Assembly (NCBI GenBank): GCA_964587155.1
Contig: CAZPKF010000005.1
Location: 1-64,000, forward strand
DNA: 64,000 nucleotides
Direction of reading: 5' to 3'
From: Hallerella sp964587155
GTDB taxonomy: Bacteria; Fibrobacterota; Fibrobacteria; Fibrobacterales; Fibrobacteraceae
Below are positions 21,224 to 30,005 of the stretch, one piece after another. Numbering within the stretch: position 1 is the stretch's first letter; each line of letters begins with the position of its first letter. The notes below the pieces were generated by a model. That model was not told where the DNA came from, ran no database searches, and saw nothing but the letters and a program-made list of their open reading frames with translations. Made by a program: the position numbers and the translations under genes.

Positions 21224-21904
21224 TCAACAGACACTCACAACGCAAAGAGTCCCATCCGCCACTTTGAATTTGATTTCATGCGATGCGAAGTACATCCCAT
21301 AAATACGGTCTGCATTTTTTTGATAAGCGGGCCGGGGATCTTCCGACAAGATTTGAATCAGGGCTTCTCGTTTTTCTTCTGGGAAGAGCATCAAGTCCGA
21401 TGGGGAAATTTCCACATTCAACGGATTTCGAACAACGTTGTCCGTAAATCCTCCTGTCGCATCGGGAATGGAATCGGCATAAGGCAAATACGGTTTTATG
21501 TCTATAATCGGAGTGCCGTCCATTAAATCCGCACCAGAAACTGTAATGACCGGACCTTCTTCCGTATTGTCAATCCGTTCTATTTTTACAGCGGAAAGAG
21601 CGATCGGATTCGGACGGAAAGAAGAGCGCGTTGCAAACACGCCCAGACGGGTGTTCCCTCCCAAACGCGGCGGGCGCACCGTCGGACTGAATTTATTTCG
21701 GATATTTTTGGAAAATATCCAAACAAGCCAAAGATGGGAAAACTTTTCGAGTCCGCGAATTGCCGTCACATCGCGAAATTCAGGTTCAAATACAATTTGC
21801 GATTTCAACCCTTTCAAAATTCCACTCTGCCGCGGAATTCCAAACTTATCCGGGAAATCCGAACGGATTCGCGCCAACGCTTGAATGTCAAAATGCAACG
21901 CCAT
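21224..21904 (-). CDS. trmO: tRNA N6-methyladenosine (position 37) methyltransferase, TrmO/TsaA family
   Basis: 226 residues from the ATG at 21904, the first Met matching the family's N-terminus (ARIRSDFPDKFGIPRQSG); the longer frame to 22057 overlaps the divergent helicase gene. TrmO methylates t6A37 in tRNAs that read ACY codons, using S-adenosylmethionine through an unusual beta-barrel fold. The conserved segments EFRDVTAIRGLEKFSHLW, RPPRLGGNTRLGVFATRSS, RPNPI, and DLMDGTPIIDIKPYLPYAD are all present. It is divergent from the helicase gene with a 39-base gap. No strong ribosome site is seen. Confidence 0.93.
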   Translation of the reverse strand: MALHFDIQALARIRSDFPDKFGIPRQSGILKGLKSQIVFEPEFRDVTAIRGLEKFSHLWLVWIFSKNIRNKFSPTVRPPRLGGNTRLGVFATRSSFRPNPIALSAVKIERIDNTEEGPVITVSGADLMDGTPIIDIKPYLPYADSIPDATGGFTDNVVRNPLNVEISPSDLMLFPEEKREALIQILSEDPRPAYQKNADRIYGMYFASHEIKFKVADGTLCVVSVC

Positions 21905-21943
21905 TGAAACGTATATAGCAAAATTTTCTACCTTTGCCACAAT

Positions 21944-23338
21944 ATGAAATTTTCCGAACTTCCCTTGGACGAACGCCTGCAACGCGCCATCGCCGATGCC
22001 CAGTACACTACACCGACTCCAATCCAAGAAAAGGCGATTCCGCCCGTTCTCGCCCACAAGGATTTAATGGGGATCGCTCAAACGGGAACCGGTAAAACAG
22101 CCGCATTTGCCCTTCCCCTGCTGCAGAATCTACTGCTTGCCGGCGAACGTTCCGGGCAAAAGGCCGTCCGGGTGTTAATCCTTCTCCCCACCCGCGAGCT
22201 CGCCATCCAAGTTTCGGATTGTTTCGAAATGTACGAAAAGTACACCCGGATTTCCAGCACATGCATTTTCGGCGGCGTCAGCGACTTGCCTCAGAAGCGC
22301 GCCCTTTCCCGCGGAGTCGACGTGCTCATCGCCACTCCAGGGCGACTTCTTGACCTCATCAACCAGCACGTCATCAGCTTAAAAAAAATTGAGTATTTCG
22401 TTCTCGATGAAGCGGACCGCATGCTCGACATGGGATTCATTCACGATATTCGAAAAGTCGTTGCCCTGCTGCCCGCCAAACGGCAGAATTTATTTTTCAG
22501 CGCAACCATGCCGCCTGAAATCACCAAACTCGCATCATCCATTTTGCGCACGGATCCCGTCCGTATCGAAGTGGCTCCGCAAAGCACTCCGATAGAACGC
22601 ATCCGCCAGGAGCTTTACCGGATAGATAAACGGCGAAAAGGGGCCCTGCTCAAAGAGATGCTCTTGGAACATCCAGAAATGAAAAAAGTTTTGGTCTTTT
22701 CGCGTACAAAACACGGTGCAGACAAAATCGTCCGCGTTTTGGAAAAGGCAAAAATTACTTGCGCCGCTATTCACGGCAATAAAAGTCAAAACCGCAGACA
22801 AGAAGCTTTGGGCAATTTCAAAACGGAACAAATCCGTGTTTTAGTCGCGACGGATATCGCCGCCCGCGGAATCGACGTAGACAATGTCAGCCACGTTTTC
22901 AATTACGACTTGCCCGAAGTCCCAGAAACTTTTGTCCACCGCATCGGGCGCACAGCGCGGGCAGGCCGTGACGGCGTCGCCATTTCTTTTTGCGCCCCCG
23001 ATGAAGAACAGGATTTGCGCGCCATCGAAAAGCTGACCCGCATTCAAATTCCCCAAGGCGATTTATCCATATTCGATAAACTCCCCCCGCCGCAAAAAGA
23101 AACTCCCGAAAGCGAAGCCCGCAACGCAAGACAACATTCCAGAGGATTCGGCAGCCGCCGCCGTCACGAAGAACATCCAGAAAAACGGCGTGAAAAATCC
23201 CAGCCGAAGTCCGAACAGAAACACCCGAACAACACAGAGTCTTCCCCCAAAACGCATTCCGGAAAACGCCCGGGAAGCCGCGCCAGAAAGCGTATGCGTG
23301 AAGAGCGTGAAAAACGGCAAAACGAATTTCGCAAATAA
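21944..23338 (+). CDS. rhlE: DEAD-box RNA helicase, RhlE-like
   Basis: 464 residues. All helicase motifs are present in order: Q motif (YTTPTPIQEKAIP), motif I AQTGTGKT (about 46-53), Ia PTRELA, Ib TPGRLL, II DEAD, III SAT, then in the second RecA domain ARGIDV and VI HRIGRTAR. The last ~90 residues are a basic, low-complexity tail rich in Arg, Glu, His and Ser, typical of RhlE-type RNA-binding extensions. It unwinds structured RNA, with likely roles in ribosome assembly or mRNA decay. The flavoprotein gene follows after 18 bases and is probably co-transcribed. Confidence 0.95.
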   Translation: MKFSELPLDERLQRAIADAQYTTPTPIQEKAIPPVLAHKDLMGIAQTGTGKTAAFALPLLQNLLLAGERSGQKAVRVLILLPTRELAIQVSDCFEMYEKYTRISSTCIFGGVSDLPQKRALSRGVDVLIATPGRLLDLINQHVISLKKIEYFVLDEADRMLDMGFIHDIRKVVALLPAKRQNLFFSATMPPEITKLASSILRTDPVRIEVAPQSTPIERIRQELYRIDKRRKGALLKEMLLEHPEMKKVLVFSRTKHGADKIVRVLEKAKITCAAIHGNKSQNRRQEALGNFKTEQIRVLVATDIAARGIDVDNVSHVFNYDLPEVPETFVHRIGRTARAGRDGVAISFCAPDEEQDLRAIEKLTRIQIPQGDLSIFDKLPPPQKETPESEARNARQHSRGFGSRRRHEEHPEKRREKSQPKSEQKHPNNTESSPKTHSGKRPGSRARKRMREEREKRQNEFRK

Positions 23339-23356
23339 CATCATCAAAGGTATCCC

Positions 23357-24103
23357 GTGGCAAAGAAAATCCTCATTATGGTCGCCAGCCCCAAAAACGA
23401 AAGGAGCGGCACACTCGTTCCCACGAAAGCGTTCGTTGACGGCATGATTGAAAACGGCGATTACGAAGCGGAATACGTTTACATTGACCGGCTGAACATC
23501 AAACCGTGCCGCGGATGCCTGACTTGCTGGGGCCGCCCCGATGGAAGCTGCTTCATCAAAGACGATGACATCCCCGAAACCAGGAGAAAGTTGGAAACCT
23601 CCGACGTGGTCATTTGGAGCTTTCCCCTGTTCTTGTTCAGCATTCCCGGGCAAATGAAAGTTCTGATGGACCGTGTCGTGGGAATGGTTCATCCGTATAT
23701 GGGTCAAAAGCTGAACGAACCAGACAGCATGAACAAGCCCATGCACGGATTGCAAAATCAAAAACCCGGGCAAAAAATCATTCTACTTTCCAGCTGTGCC
23801 TGGTGCGATTTGGACGTCGTTTACGAGCCAATCCGCAAACAGTTCGACATTATTTTAGGGAAAGACGGATACACTTTGATTGCCTGCCCTCAAATGCGGG
23901 CATTGCACCACCGCGGCGGAGAACGTCGCTTAAACATGCTGAGAAAGCGTTATGCCGTGGGTGGAAAGGAACTCGCGACAACGGGAAATCTTTCCCAGGC
24001 GACAATCGACCAAATGCAAACGCCCATCTTTGGCGATGAAACTTACAAAGAACTCGTCGTCCAATTTGTCACGCACATGTTCGACAGAGACGACAACTTT
24101 TAA
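23357..24103 (+). CDS. NAD(P)H-dependent FMN oxidoreductase, flavodoxin-like fold
   Basis: 248 residues with a GTG start preceded by AAAGG. The N-terminus KKILIMVASPKNERSGT is a flavodoxin-fold FMN-phosphate loop of the NADPH-dependent FMN reductase type. A CRGCLTCW segment with a third Cys (GSCFIKDD) at about 50-65 resembles the cysteine cluster of iron-sulfur flavoproteins, then VIWSFPLFLFSIPGQMKVLMDR gives the second flavin-contact strand. It is a cytoplasmic redox enzyme whose substrate cannot be told. It lies downstream of and close to the helicase gene, and convergent with the LysR gene 15 bases on. Confidence 0.85.
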   Translation: MAKKILIMVASPKNERSGTLVPTKAFVDGMIENGDYEAEYVYIDRLNIKPCRGCLTCWGRPDGSCFIKDDDIPETRRKLETSDVVIWSFPLFLFSIPGQMKVLMDRVVGMVHPYMGQKLNEPDSMNKPMHGLQNQKPGQKIILLSSCAWCDLDVVYEPIRKQFDIILGKDGYTLIACPQMRALHHRGGERRLNMLRKRYAVGGKELATTGNLSQATIDQMQTPIFGDETYKELVVQFVTHMFDRDDNF

Positions 24104-24118
24104 TTCGCCCGTTTGATG

Positions 24119-25018
24119 TCAAACTTCGGAGTTTCCCTTCTCCGTTGAAAAACCTGAATTTTTCAAATGCCACACTAGAAACTGGAAAAAACGTTCCACG
24201 TGGCCGTTGTCCTGCTTGTTTCTGCGGCAAGAAACGACAATATCGCGTTTAAAATTCGCATCAGCGATTTCCAGCAGCCGGATTTTTCCATTGCCGATTC
24301 TTCCCCATGAAATTTCTGGCCAAAAGCCAACACCAATGCCCGCCGCTACGGCATCTTTGACCGCATTGACGTTGTCACTTTCAAATGCGATTTTGGAATG
24401 GAATCCCATTTTAAAACAATAATGATTGCAAATATTTCGAAATTGCTTGGAACCGCAAAGTTCAATGAAATTCTCGTTTTCCACGTCTTTGAGAGAAATC
24501 CTTTTCTGCTTTTTATAACGCTCTTCATTCGGCACAGCCAAAAAGATTTTTTCTGAACAGACAAAAACATCATCATCCGAAAAAGGCGGTGCGACATAAT
24601 CGGCATAAGTGTGAACGCAAATGTCGAAAAGCCTAGTTTCTTCGTTTTGAATCAGATTGAAATGAGTCGCTTTGTCCGAAGCCTTGTAAAGAATGATTGC
24701 CTTGGTGATAAGCGACGATGCCGCGAGAACATTCAAATTAATTGTCGCATTTTCTTTTTTTGCCATTGCCGCGAGCTGTTTAGGTAGCGCGTCAATATCT
24801 TCTACCAGCGGCTTCAAATGTTCATAAAAATATTTTCCAAATTCCGTCAGTTGAATGTTTCTGCCTTTATTCACGAACAAAGGTACATCCAGTTCCGCTT
24901 CCAACTTGTGGATCGATTGGGAAAGCGCCGGTTGCGCAATGCAGAGTTTTTTGGCGCTTTGCGTCATGTGTTGAGTCCGGGCGACTTCCAAAAAATAGCG
25001 GAGATGTGTCAGTTCCAT
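24119..25018 (-). CDS. LysR-family transcriptional regulator
   Basis: 299 residues, the usual length. The N-terminal winged helix-turn-helix is clear (LRYFLEVARTQHMTQSAKKLCIAQPALSQ and on to residue 60); the effector-binding domain fills 90-290. It is divergent from the PQ-loop gene, with a perfect palindrome between them at 25033-25048, so by LysR custom it probably controls itself and the 25.1-26.4 kb cassette. The ligand is unknown. Confidence 0.95.
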   Translation of the reverse strand: MELTHLRYFLEVARTQHMTQSAKKLCIAQPALSQSIHKLEAELDVPLFVNKGRNIQLTEFGKYFYEHLKPLVEDIDALPKQLAAMAKKENATINLNVLAASSLITKAIILYKASDKATHFNLIQNEETRLFDICVHTYADYVAPPFSDDDVFVCSEKIFLAVPNEERYKKQKRISLKDVENENFIELCGSKQFRNICNHYCFKMGFHSKIAFESDNVNAVKDAVAAGIGVGFWPEISWGRIGNGKIRLLEIADANFKRDIVVSCRRNKQDNGHVERFFQFLVWHLKNSGFSTEKGNSEV

Positions 25019-25032
25019 GTTTTTTCCTATTC

Positions 25033-25048
25033 ATAAGCAAATGCTTAT
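25033..25048. promoter_or_regulatory. Palindromic operator candidate for the LysR regulator
   Basis: ATAAGCA-AA-TGCTTAT is a perfect 16-base palindrome 15 bases before the LysR start, in the 114-base divergent gap. LysR sites usually follow T-N11-A with dyad symmetry; this has a 12-base spacing between T and A, so the match is close but not exact. Confidence 0.5.
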
Positions 25049-25132
25049 AGGTTCTATACGAATTATATATTAGAAATTATGAACGAGAATATCTAACATT
25101 GCCCACGCAACACATCCAAAAAAGGAGTCCAA

Positions 25133-25426
25133 ATGCAAGAACTTTTAGAAGCCGCCATGTTAATTTGTTTTGGCCTTTCGTGGCCTATTTCGCTTGTCAA
25201 AAACATCCGAGTGCACTCGGCAAAAGGCATGAGTTTCAAATTCAATTTGCTCATCCTCGTCGGCTACGTGGCAGGAATCGGCGCCAAATTTTATTTGCAC
25301 GCCTACAATTATGTTTTCTTCATTTACCTGTTGAATTTGGCTTTTGTCTGCGCCAATATGGCAGTTTACTTCATCAACAAAAGCTGTGACCAAAAAGCCG
25401 TCGCGAGGGAAACTTATGCTGCGTAA
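25133..25426 (+). CDS. PQ-loop/SemiSWEET-like membrane protein
   Basis: 97 residues with three hydrophobic helices (about 5-22, 36-55, 60-80). The first helix carries the W-P-I-S-L pattern followed by a basic loop with KGMS, as in PQ-loop proteins. Prokaryotic single PQ-loop proteins (SemiSWEETs) act as dimers to move small sugars or other solutes; the substrate here is unknown. It is divergent from the LysR gene and overlaps the next gene's start by 11 bases, forming the head of a four-gene cassette. Confidence 0.8.
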   Translation: MQELLEAAMLICFGLSWPISLVKNIRVHSAKGMSFKFNLLILVGYVAGIGAKFYLHAYNYVFFIYLLNLAFVCANMAVYFINKSCDQKAVARETYAA

Positions 25427-25949
25427 AAAGTTCACCCACATTACTTCGCTCGCTTTGTCCGCATTTTTTCTGTGCCAATGCGCCGAAGAACACGTTTGCC
25501 AATACGATGCAAGCACAGAAACTCTCCGCTGCGCAGAAAAGCTTTACAAAACGGCTCATGTCGAAGATCAAGTTTGGATGACAGACAACTTGGATTATTA
25601 CGTATTTTCAAGTTTCTGCTACAGTGACAACGACGCCAACTGCGACAAATACGGTCGTCTCTATACTTGGGAATCCGCACAAAACGCCTGCCCAGCACAT
25701 TGGCACTTGCCGTCACAAAAAGAATTCAAATCCCTTTTGAAAAAAGGAATTCAAAACGTCCAATTGGCGGGTTTCCGCTATTACGGCTACGGTTCCCAAT
25801 ATTTTGACAAAGGCGCTACCGAAACTTTTTGGACCGCAGACGAATATGACGATGCCCGCGCCGAACTTTTGAACATCCGCCAAAATTCTTGGCGTTTTGA
25901 AAAATACAACAAGGAAATCGCCTATTCCGTTCGCTGCGTCATGGACTGA
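25416..25949 (+). CDS. Small FISUMP-domain secreted protein or lipoprotein
   Basis: 177 residues from the ATG at 25416, preceded by GAGGGA and overlapping the PQ-loop stop. An N-terminal hydrophobic segment ends in LCQC, so export is clear; the lipobox is unconventional. The rest is one FISUMP domain: VWMTDNLDY, paired Cys around a FCYSDNDANC stretch, GRLYTWESAQNACPAHWHLPS, TFWTADEYDDA and a closing AYSVRCVMD. It probably sits on the outer surface or in the periplasm. A link to solute uptake is inference from operon context. Confidence 0.88.
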   Translation: MLRKKFTHITSLALSAFFLCQCAEEHVCQYDASTETLRCAEKLYKTAHVEDQVWMTDNLDYYVFSSFCYSDNDANCDKYGRLYTWESAQNACPAHWHLPSQKEFKSLLKKGIQNVQLAGFRYYGYGSQYFDKGATETFWTADEYDDARAELLNIRQNSWRFEKYNKEIAYSVRCVMD

Positions 25950-25950
25950 T

Positions 25951-26154
25951 ATGAACTCAGAAATTCTTCAAAAAGTCGATTTTACATTGCATTGCATCGA
26001 TGATTTCGCAAATCGCCATGCGTTGAATCACAAACAGGCATTCGCCTATTTGAAACGGTTCAAAGGCCTAGACTATTTAGAATCCGAAATTTCCACCGCC
26101 AACGTTCCGGAGATTCTTGAACAGATTTGCCGTCAAAATGGAGGTGCGCTGTGA
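25951..26154 (+). CDS. DUF3791-like small protein
   Basis: 67 residues from the ATG at 25951, one base after the FISUMP stop. Helical, with a F-x-Y-L-K-x-x-K-G-L-x-Y-L core and a C-terminal ICRQNGGAL that resembles the DUF3791 family ending. DUF3791 genes are usually found next to small genes in toxin-antitoxin-like arrangements (often with DUF3990); whether that applies here is uncertain because the partner is not a recognised toxin. It overlaps the next gene by four bases (GTGA). Confidence 0.65.
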   Translation: MNSEILQKVDFTLHCIDDFANRHALNHKQAFAYLKRFKGLDYLESEISTANVPEILEQICRQNGGAL

Positions 26155-26372
26155 GCTGCGAAGAAAAATCCATCGTCAATGCCCTGATTAAAAATTTGAT
26201 TTTAAGCCTTATGGACGATTACGGCATGAACATGGAGAACGCCATGACAGAATTTTTCAATTCGGAGCTTTACGCCAAAATTCTCGATATGGATTCTGGA
26301 TTTTATTGTCAAAGCGCCGGGCACAATTACCAATATCTCCGGCACGAATTGGAAACCGGAAAATTGGTTTGA
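26151..26372 (+). CDS. Small helical protein partnering the DUF3791-like gene
   Basis: 73 residues from a GTG at 26151 that overlaps the previous stop; GGAGGT lies 8 bases upstream and decides this start over an earlier in-frame ATG. The C-terminal half (FFNSELYAKILD, then GFYCQSAGHNYQYLRHELETG) matches a pattern I associate with small proteins encoded beside DUF3791, with a (L/F)Y-x-QS-x-x-Y core. Function unknown; possibly the second half of a toxin-antitoxin-like pair. The gene ends the cassette, 11 bases from the convergent flavodoxin gene. Confidence 0.6.
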   Translation: MSCEEKSIVNALIKNLILSLMDDYGMNMENAMTEFFNSELYAKILDMDSGFYCQSAGHNYQYLRHELETGKLV

Positions 26373-26383
26373 AACATTTCCGT

Positions 26384-27232
26384 CTATTCCCTGTCAACCC
26401 GAATCATTTCCGGTTCGCCGCCATTTTCCGCCTTGGGACAAAACACGTGCACTTTCGCCCGGGACATTTTTTTGTCAGGGCCTGTCATTTGACAAAAAAA
26501 GATATAACTCGTTCCCTCGGCAATTCGAGACGACACTTGCTTAGGTTCCAAATGCAAATACGCATAATCTTTCGTTGCCAAAGTGAACACCGTTGAATCC
26601 GCAGCATCAAGCGGGCGCGCATCCGAATAAGCGAGCGTATCGGGAACCGTTTTGCCTAAAATTCTATCCAAAAAAGCATTTACTTCTGCGGGGAATTTTC
26701 CTTTTTCAGCCCGTTTGTGCGAAATGCCAAAAGATTCCCCTACTCGAGCATTTGGTTCTAAAGCCTGCAATTCCCGCGCCGCCGCCTGCATTCCTCCACT
26801 TCCATAAGTACAAAAAGGAATCACCACCTTTCCGCTCAAATCATTTGAATCCAAAAATGTGTAAATCGGCGGAGCAAAAGTGCCGAACATAATCGGATAT
26901 CCCACGTAAAGCGTGTCGAAATTCGCCACGTTCACGTTCGCGTTCAACAAGTTGGGCCAAAGTTTTTTCTCCCGTTCCGTTTTTACAGCCACAATCGTAC
27001 TGTCATACGTCGAAGGGTACGCCTTTTCCATTTGCAATTCCCAAAGCGTCGCTCCCGTATTCTTTTGAAATTCAAGCGCAACCGATTTCGTCGTACCGTT
27101 TTGCGAATAAAAGACAATCAGCGATTTTGATTTCGAAATATTTTCATTTGGCAAATCCTTTTTTTGTTCCGCACAACCGAACATTCCAAAGAATATCGCC
27201 ACAGCTAAAAAAGTTTTCCATTTGAATTGCAT
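26384..27232 (-). CDS. Flavodoxin-family lipoprotein
   Basis: 282 residues. The N-terminus is a lipoprotein signal (hydrophobic core, FGMFGC, Cys20), so the protein is anchored outside the cytoplasm. A flavodoxin domain follows (about 37-200) with LIVFYSQNGTTKSVA (FMN phosphate loop), YVGYPIMFG (flavin stacking loop) and VVIPFCTYGSGG. The last ~80 residues form an extra beta-rich module. Classical flavodoxins are cytoplasmic electron carriers; an exported one implies flavin redox chemistry in the periplasm or at the surface. It resembles the 30.7-kb protein, a second exported flavodoxin. Confidence 0.88.
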   Translation of the reverse strand: MQFKWKTFLAVAIFFGMFGCAEQKKDLPNENISKSKSLIVFYSQNGTTKSVALEFQKNTGATLWELQMEKAYPSTYDSTIVAVKTEREKKLWPNLLNANVNVANFDTLYVGYPIMFGTFAPPIYTFLDSNDLSGKVVIPFCTYGSGGMQAAARELQALEPNARVGESFGISHKRAEKGKFPAEVNAFLDRILGKTVPDTLAYSDARPLDAADSTVFTLATKDYAYLHLEPKQVSSRIAEGTSYIFFCQMTGPDKKMSRAKVHVFCPKAENGGEPEMIRVDRE

Positions 27233-27256
27233 TTAACACCTCGCTGCTTTTTCGTT

Positions 27257-29191
27257 TTAAACTTCTGCAAATTTTCGATAGCCCAAAAGTTTTAATGAGT
27301 ATTGGGCGCGCCCCTTGCAGCCAGAACGGACCGCAGTCGCATAGCCAAACAATTTTCGCAGCGGCAATTCCGCTTTGAAAAAATGCAAAACGCCGTTTCC
27401 GTCAACTTCTACGATTTTGCCGCCACGCGCCTGAATGTCTCCCGTCAATGGTCCCGCAAATTCCGCAGGGCATTCCAAAGAAATTTCCATATACGGTTCA
27501 AACAGCACGACCCGGGAAGGCGAAATCAGTTTTTCCACGGCATCTGAACAGGCCTTTTTTATCATGGGAATAGGAGTTCCCGCTGTATAAGAAAAACGTT
27601 CTATTTCAAATTCAACGCCCACCAAGGGGCCCTTGCCTAAAATTCCGACTTGTGCGCACTCCAAAAGTGCGGAGCGGATTCCCGCAAGAACTTCCCGGTT
27701 CGCATTTTCCAAAAAGCCTTCCTTCAAACGGACTCCCATTTCCGATTCCGGGAGCGGGTGCGCCGCAAGGGATATTTCCACTTTGAACGGTCCCGCCTGA
27801 AAGGAATTTTCCACTGGAGAGAGATTTTCCGAAAGACGTTCTTGCCACTGGACTTCCGGATTTCCAGCGCGAATTTCACAGCCGAATTCCCGTTTGAGTC
27901 TATCCAAAACGACTTCTAGCTGCACTTCGCCCACGGTATGCAACACCCAAGCACCAGCATCCGGTCGCGGAGAAACTTGCAAGGAAGGATCCATCCGGGA
28001 CAAAATCCCCAAACTTTTTTCAACCGAGAGAAAATCTTCCGGATGTACACACTCCACGTGCGTTTGCAACAGCGGAGAATAATTTTCAAGTAACGGTTCC
28101 GCCATTTCCAAAACATCGCCGTTCAAAGAAATCTTCTTTCCCAGAGCCAGTTTTTTCCCTGAACGGACTGCATAAATATCCCCCGGAACAATGGAAGATA
28201 CCGGATCCAAGGATTGGGCCTTCATCCGGAAAAATTCAAAGTCCAACGGAAAACTTCCGGCATTCAAATTCGCCATACTGCGGAAAATGGCAATTTCTCC
28301 CCATTGGGGAAAATGCCGCAACCGCAACACTTCGCCAAGAATGTTTTCCGTATGAATTTCGGGCGGCGGCAAAAAGAATGAAAGTCCCGTCATCAAGCTG
28401 CGGACTCCAAAATTCTCTTTAGCAGACCCCGCATAACACAGAGCATACTTGTCAGAAGCGCACAGGCGTGAAAGCCCGCGGATCAACGCCTTTGGCAAAA
28501 CTGGCGCGCCATCCATGGCGAGAGAGAGAATTTCATCGTCAAATTCCGAAGCCGCTTCCACAGCTTCTGCATAAGCGCGTTGCAAAACGCCCTGCGCATC
28601 ATCCCGTTCCGATACTTTCCGGGGTTCTTCACGGCCATCTTCCAAACAAAGCCGAGTTGAGCTTATTACATCTAATTCAGAAACGATTCCGCGAAATGGT
28701 TCCTCAGCATATTCCGGAATGGATAACAAAACGGGACGACATCCCAAATGTTCTTCGACATCGATCAAAGCGTCGTCCAACGCAGCATCGGGATTGTCCA
28801 ATTTGTTGATGAAAATCAGCGTTCGGATTCCCTTTTCCCTAAGCTTTTTCCAAGCAGAAAGGGTTTGCGTTTCAACGCCATCAGCCGCAGACACAACGAG
28901 GATTGCGCCGTCCACCGCAGACAAAGCCATATCGACTTCTGCGCCAAAATCCACATGTCCCGGCGTATCGATAAAATTGAACCAGATGCCCCGCCATTCA
29001 AAGTGGGCGACTCCCGCTTCGATGGTAATTCCGCGTTCCCGTTCTTCGGGCAAATAATCCATCGTCGCAAGGCCATCTTCCACATCGCCTGGACGACGCA
29101 CTTCGCCCGCATTGAACAGGATGCGCTCCGACAGAGTCGTTTTGCCTGCGTCAACATGGGCCAATATGGCAATATTGCGAATGGGCTGCAT
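27257..29191 (-). CDS. EF-G/TetM-like translational GTPase
   Basis: 644 residues from the ATG at 29191, which aligns with the family start (another in-frame ATG at 29203). The G domain has G1 AHVDAGKT, G2 RGIT, G3 DTPGH and G4 NKLD. Domains II-V follow, and the C-terminus (GDIQARGGKIVEVDG, LFGYATAVRSGCKGRAQY) is EF-G-like. The family includes ribosomal protection proteins such as TetM and secondary EF-G paralogues. It is shorter than housekeeping EF-G (~690) and resembles TetM in the opening residues. It could be an EF-G paralogue with a stress or recycling role, or a protection factor; resistance cannot be claimed. It lies 36 bases downstream of the AlkD-like gene. Confidence 0.85.
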   Translation of the reverse strand: MQPIRNIAILAHVDAGKTTLSERILFNAGEVRRPGDVEDGLATMDYLPEERERGITIEAGVAHFEWRGIWFNFIDTPGHVDFGAEVDMALSAVDGAILVVSAADGVETQTLSAWKKLREKGIRTLIFINKLDNPDAALDDALIDVEEHLGCRPVLLSIPEYAEEPFRGIVSELDVISSTRLCLEDGREEPRKVSERDDAQGVLQRAYAEAVEAASEFDDEILSLAMDGAPVLPKALIRGLSRLCASDKYALCYAGSAKENFGVRSLMTGLSFFLPPPEIHTENILGEVLRLRHFPQWGEIAIFRSMANLNAGSFPLDFEFFRMKAQSLDPVSSIVPGDIYAVRSGKKLALGKKISLNGDVLEMAEPLLENYSPLLQTHVECVHPEDFLSVEKSLGILSRMDPSLQVSPRPDAGAWVLHTVGEVQLEVVLDRLKREFGCEIRAGNPEVQWQERLSENLSPVENSFQAGPFKVEISLAAHPLPESEMGVRLKEGFLENANREVLAGIRSALLECAQVGILGKGPLVGVEFEIERFSYTAGTPIPMIKKACSDAVEKLISPSRVVLFEPYMEISLECPAEFAGPLTGDIQARGGKIVEVDGNGVLHFFKAELPLRKLFGYATAVRSGCKGRAQYSLKLLGYRKFAEV

Positions 29192-29227
29192 AGTACAAAT
29201 CATCCGCTGGAAAAAACGAAAACGCGA

Positions 29228-29890
29228 TTAAATGTTGCGGAGCACTTCTTGCGAAGTCTGCGGAGACAATTCCGTGTCCATGACAAAGTGTCGCACTTCA
29301 TTCGGTTTTATCCGCGCATATTCGGAAAGGGCGCGCCCGATTCCCGTCCGAATGTAATAATTGTCATCCTTGGCGCAATGCAAACAGCAAGACTTGAGCA
29401 AATCCCAGTCGGTATGTTCTCGGTATCGCAATTGAAAGAGTATCACGCTGCGGCGAATCCAAATATTCGGGTCGCGGATCCACGTGGCGATTTTTTTGCG
29501 AATCGGCGGAATTCTCCAGGCCAAATTTCCCAAAACGCTAGTCGCAATTGTATCAACCGTATCGTTCGAAGGGCGCGTTTTGATGAGCATTTTCAAAAAA
29601 CTGAGATGTTGCCCGCCGAGCAGAGCCTTGTGTTTAAACAGATAATCACAGGCTGCATATTGCACTTCGCGATAGGGTTGTCCCCACATATCCGAAACGC
29701 GCGCTGCCAATTCATCTCCGTCTTTCGGAGGATTTTTGTCAAAAATCGGATACGTGGCTTCACGCCGGGTGATAACGTTCACGCCGAGAAAATCAAAAGT
29801 ATCCCGCATGCTTTTAGACATCGCTTTCGCTTCTTCTTCATTCGCCCGGGCGCGGAGGGAAAGTAAAATATCTTGTGTAAATCGGAGCAT
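29228..29890 (-). CDS. AlkD-like DNA alkylation repair protein
   Basis: 220 residues, fully helical, matching the HEAT-like repeat DNA glycosylases of the AlkC/AlkD family: an N-terminal SKSMRDTFDFLGV segment, WGQPYREVQYAACDYL, DTVDTIATSVLGNLAW, and WIRRSVILFQLRYRE. These excise alkylated bases such as 3-methyladenine and 7-methylguanine without base flipping. Tandem helical repeats wrap DNA; the catalytic Asp expected in the D-T-V-D region is present. It is co-directional with the GTPase gene below. Confidence 0.88.
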   Translation of the reverse strand: MLRFTQDILLSLRARANEEEAKAMSKSMRDTFDFLGVNVITRREATYPIFDKNPPKDGDELAARVSDMWGQPYREVQYAACDYLFKHKALLGGQHLSFLKMLIKTRPSNDTVDTIATSVLGNLAWRIPPIRKKIATWIRDPNIWIRRSVILFQLRYREHTDWDLLKSCCLHCAKDDNYYIRTGIGRALSEYARIKPNEVRHFVMDTELSPQTSQEVLRNI

Positions 29891-30005
29891 TTGACTAAAA
29901 AATACAACTATCCGTCAAGAATTTCTAGGTCTTGACAAACAGATTTTTTTATATTAAATAGAGTCTGAACGTTTTTGTTTCTCAAAAATCAAGCTTAAAA
30001 CGAAA

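Noticed and set aside
27257..29191. Calling the GTPase a tetracycline resistance gene
   Set aside because: The C-terminal part is EF-G-like, and family membership alone does not show ribosomal protection.
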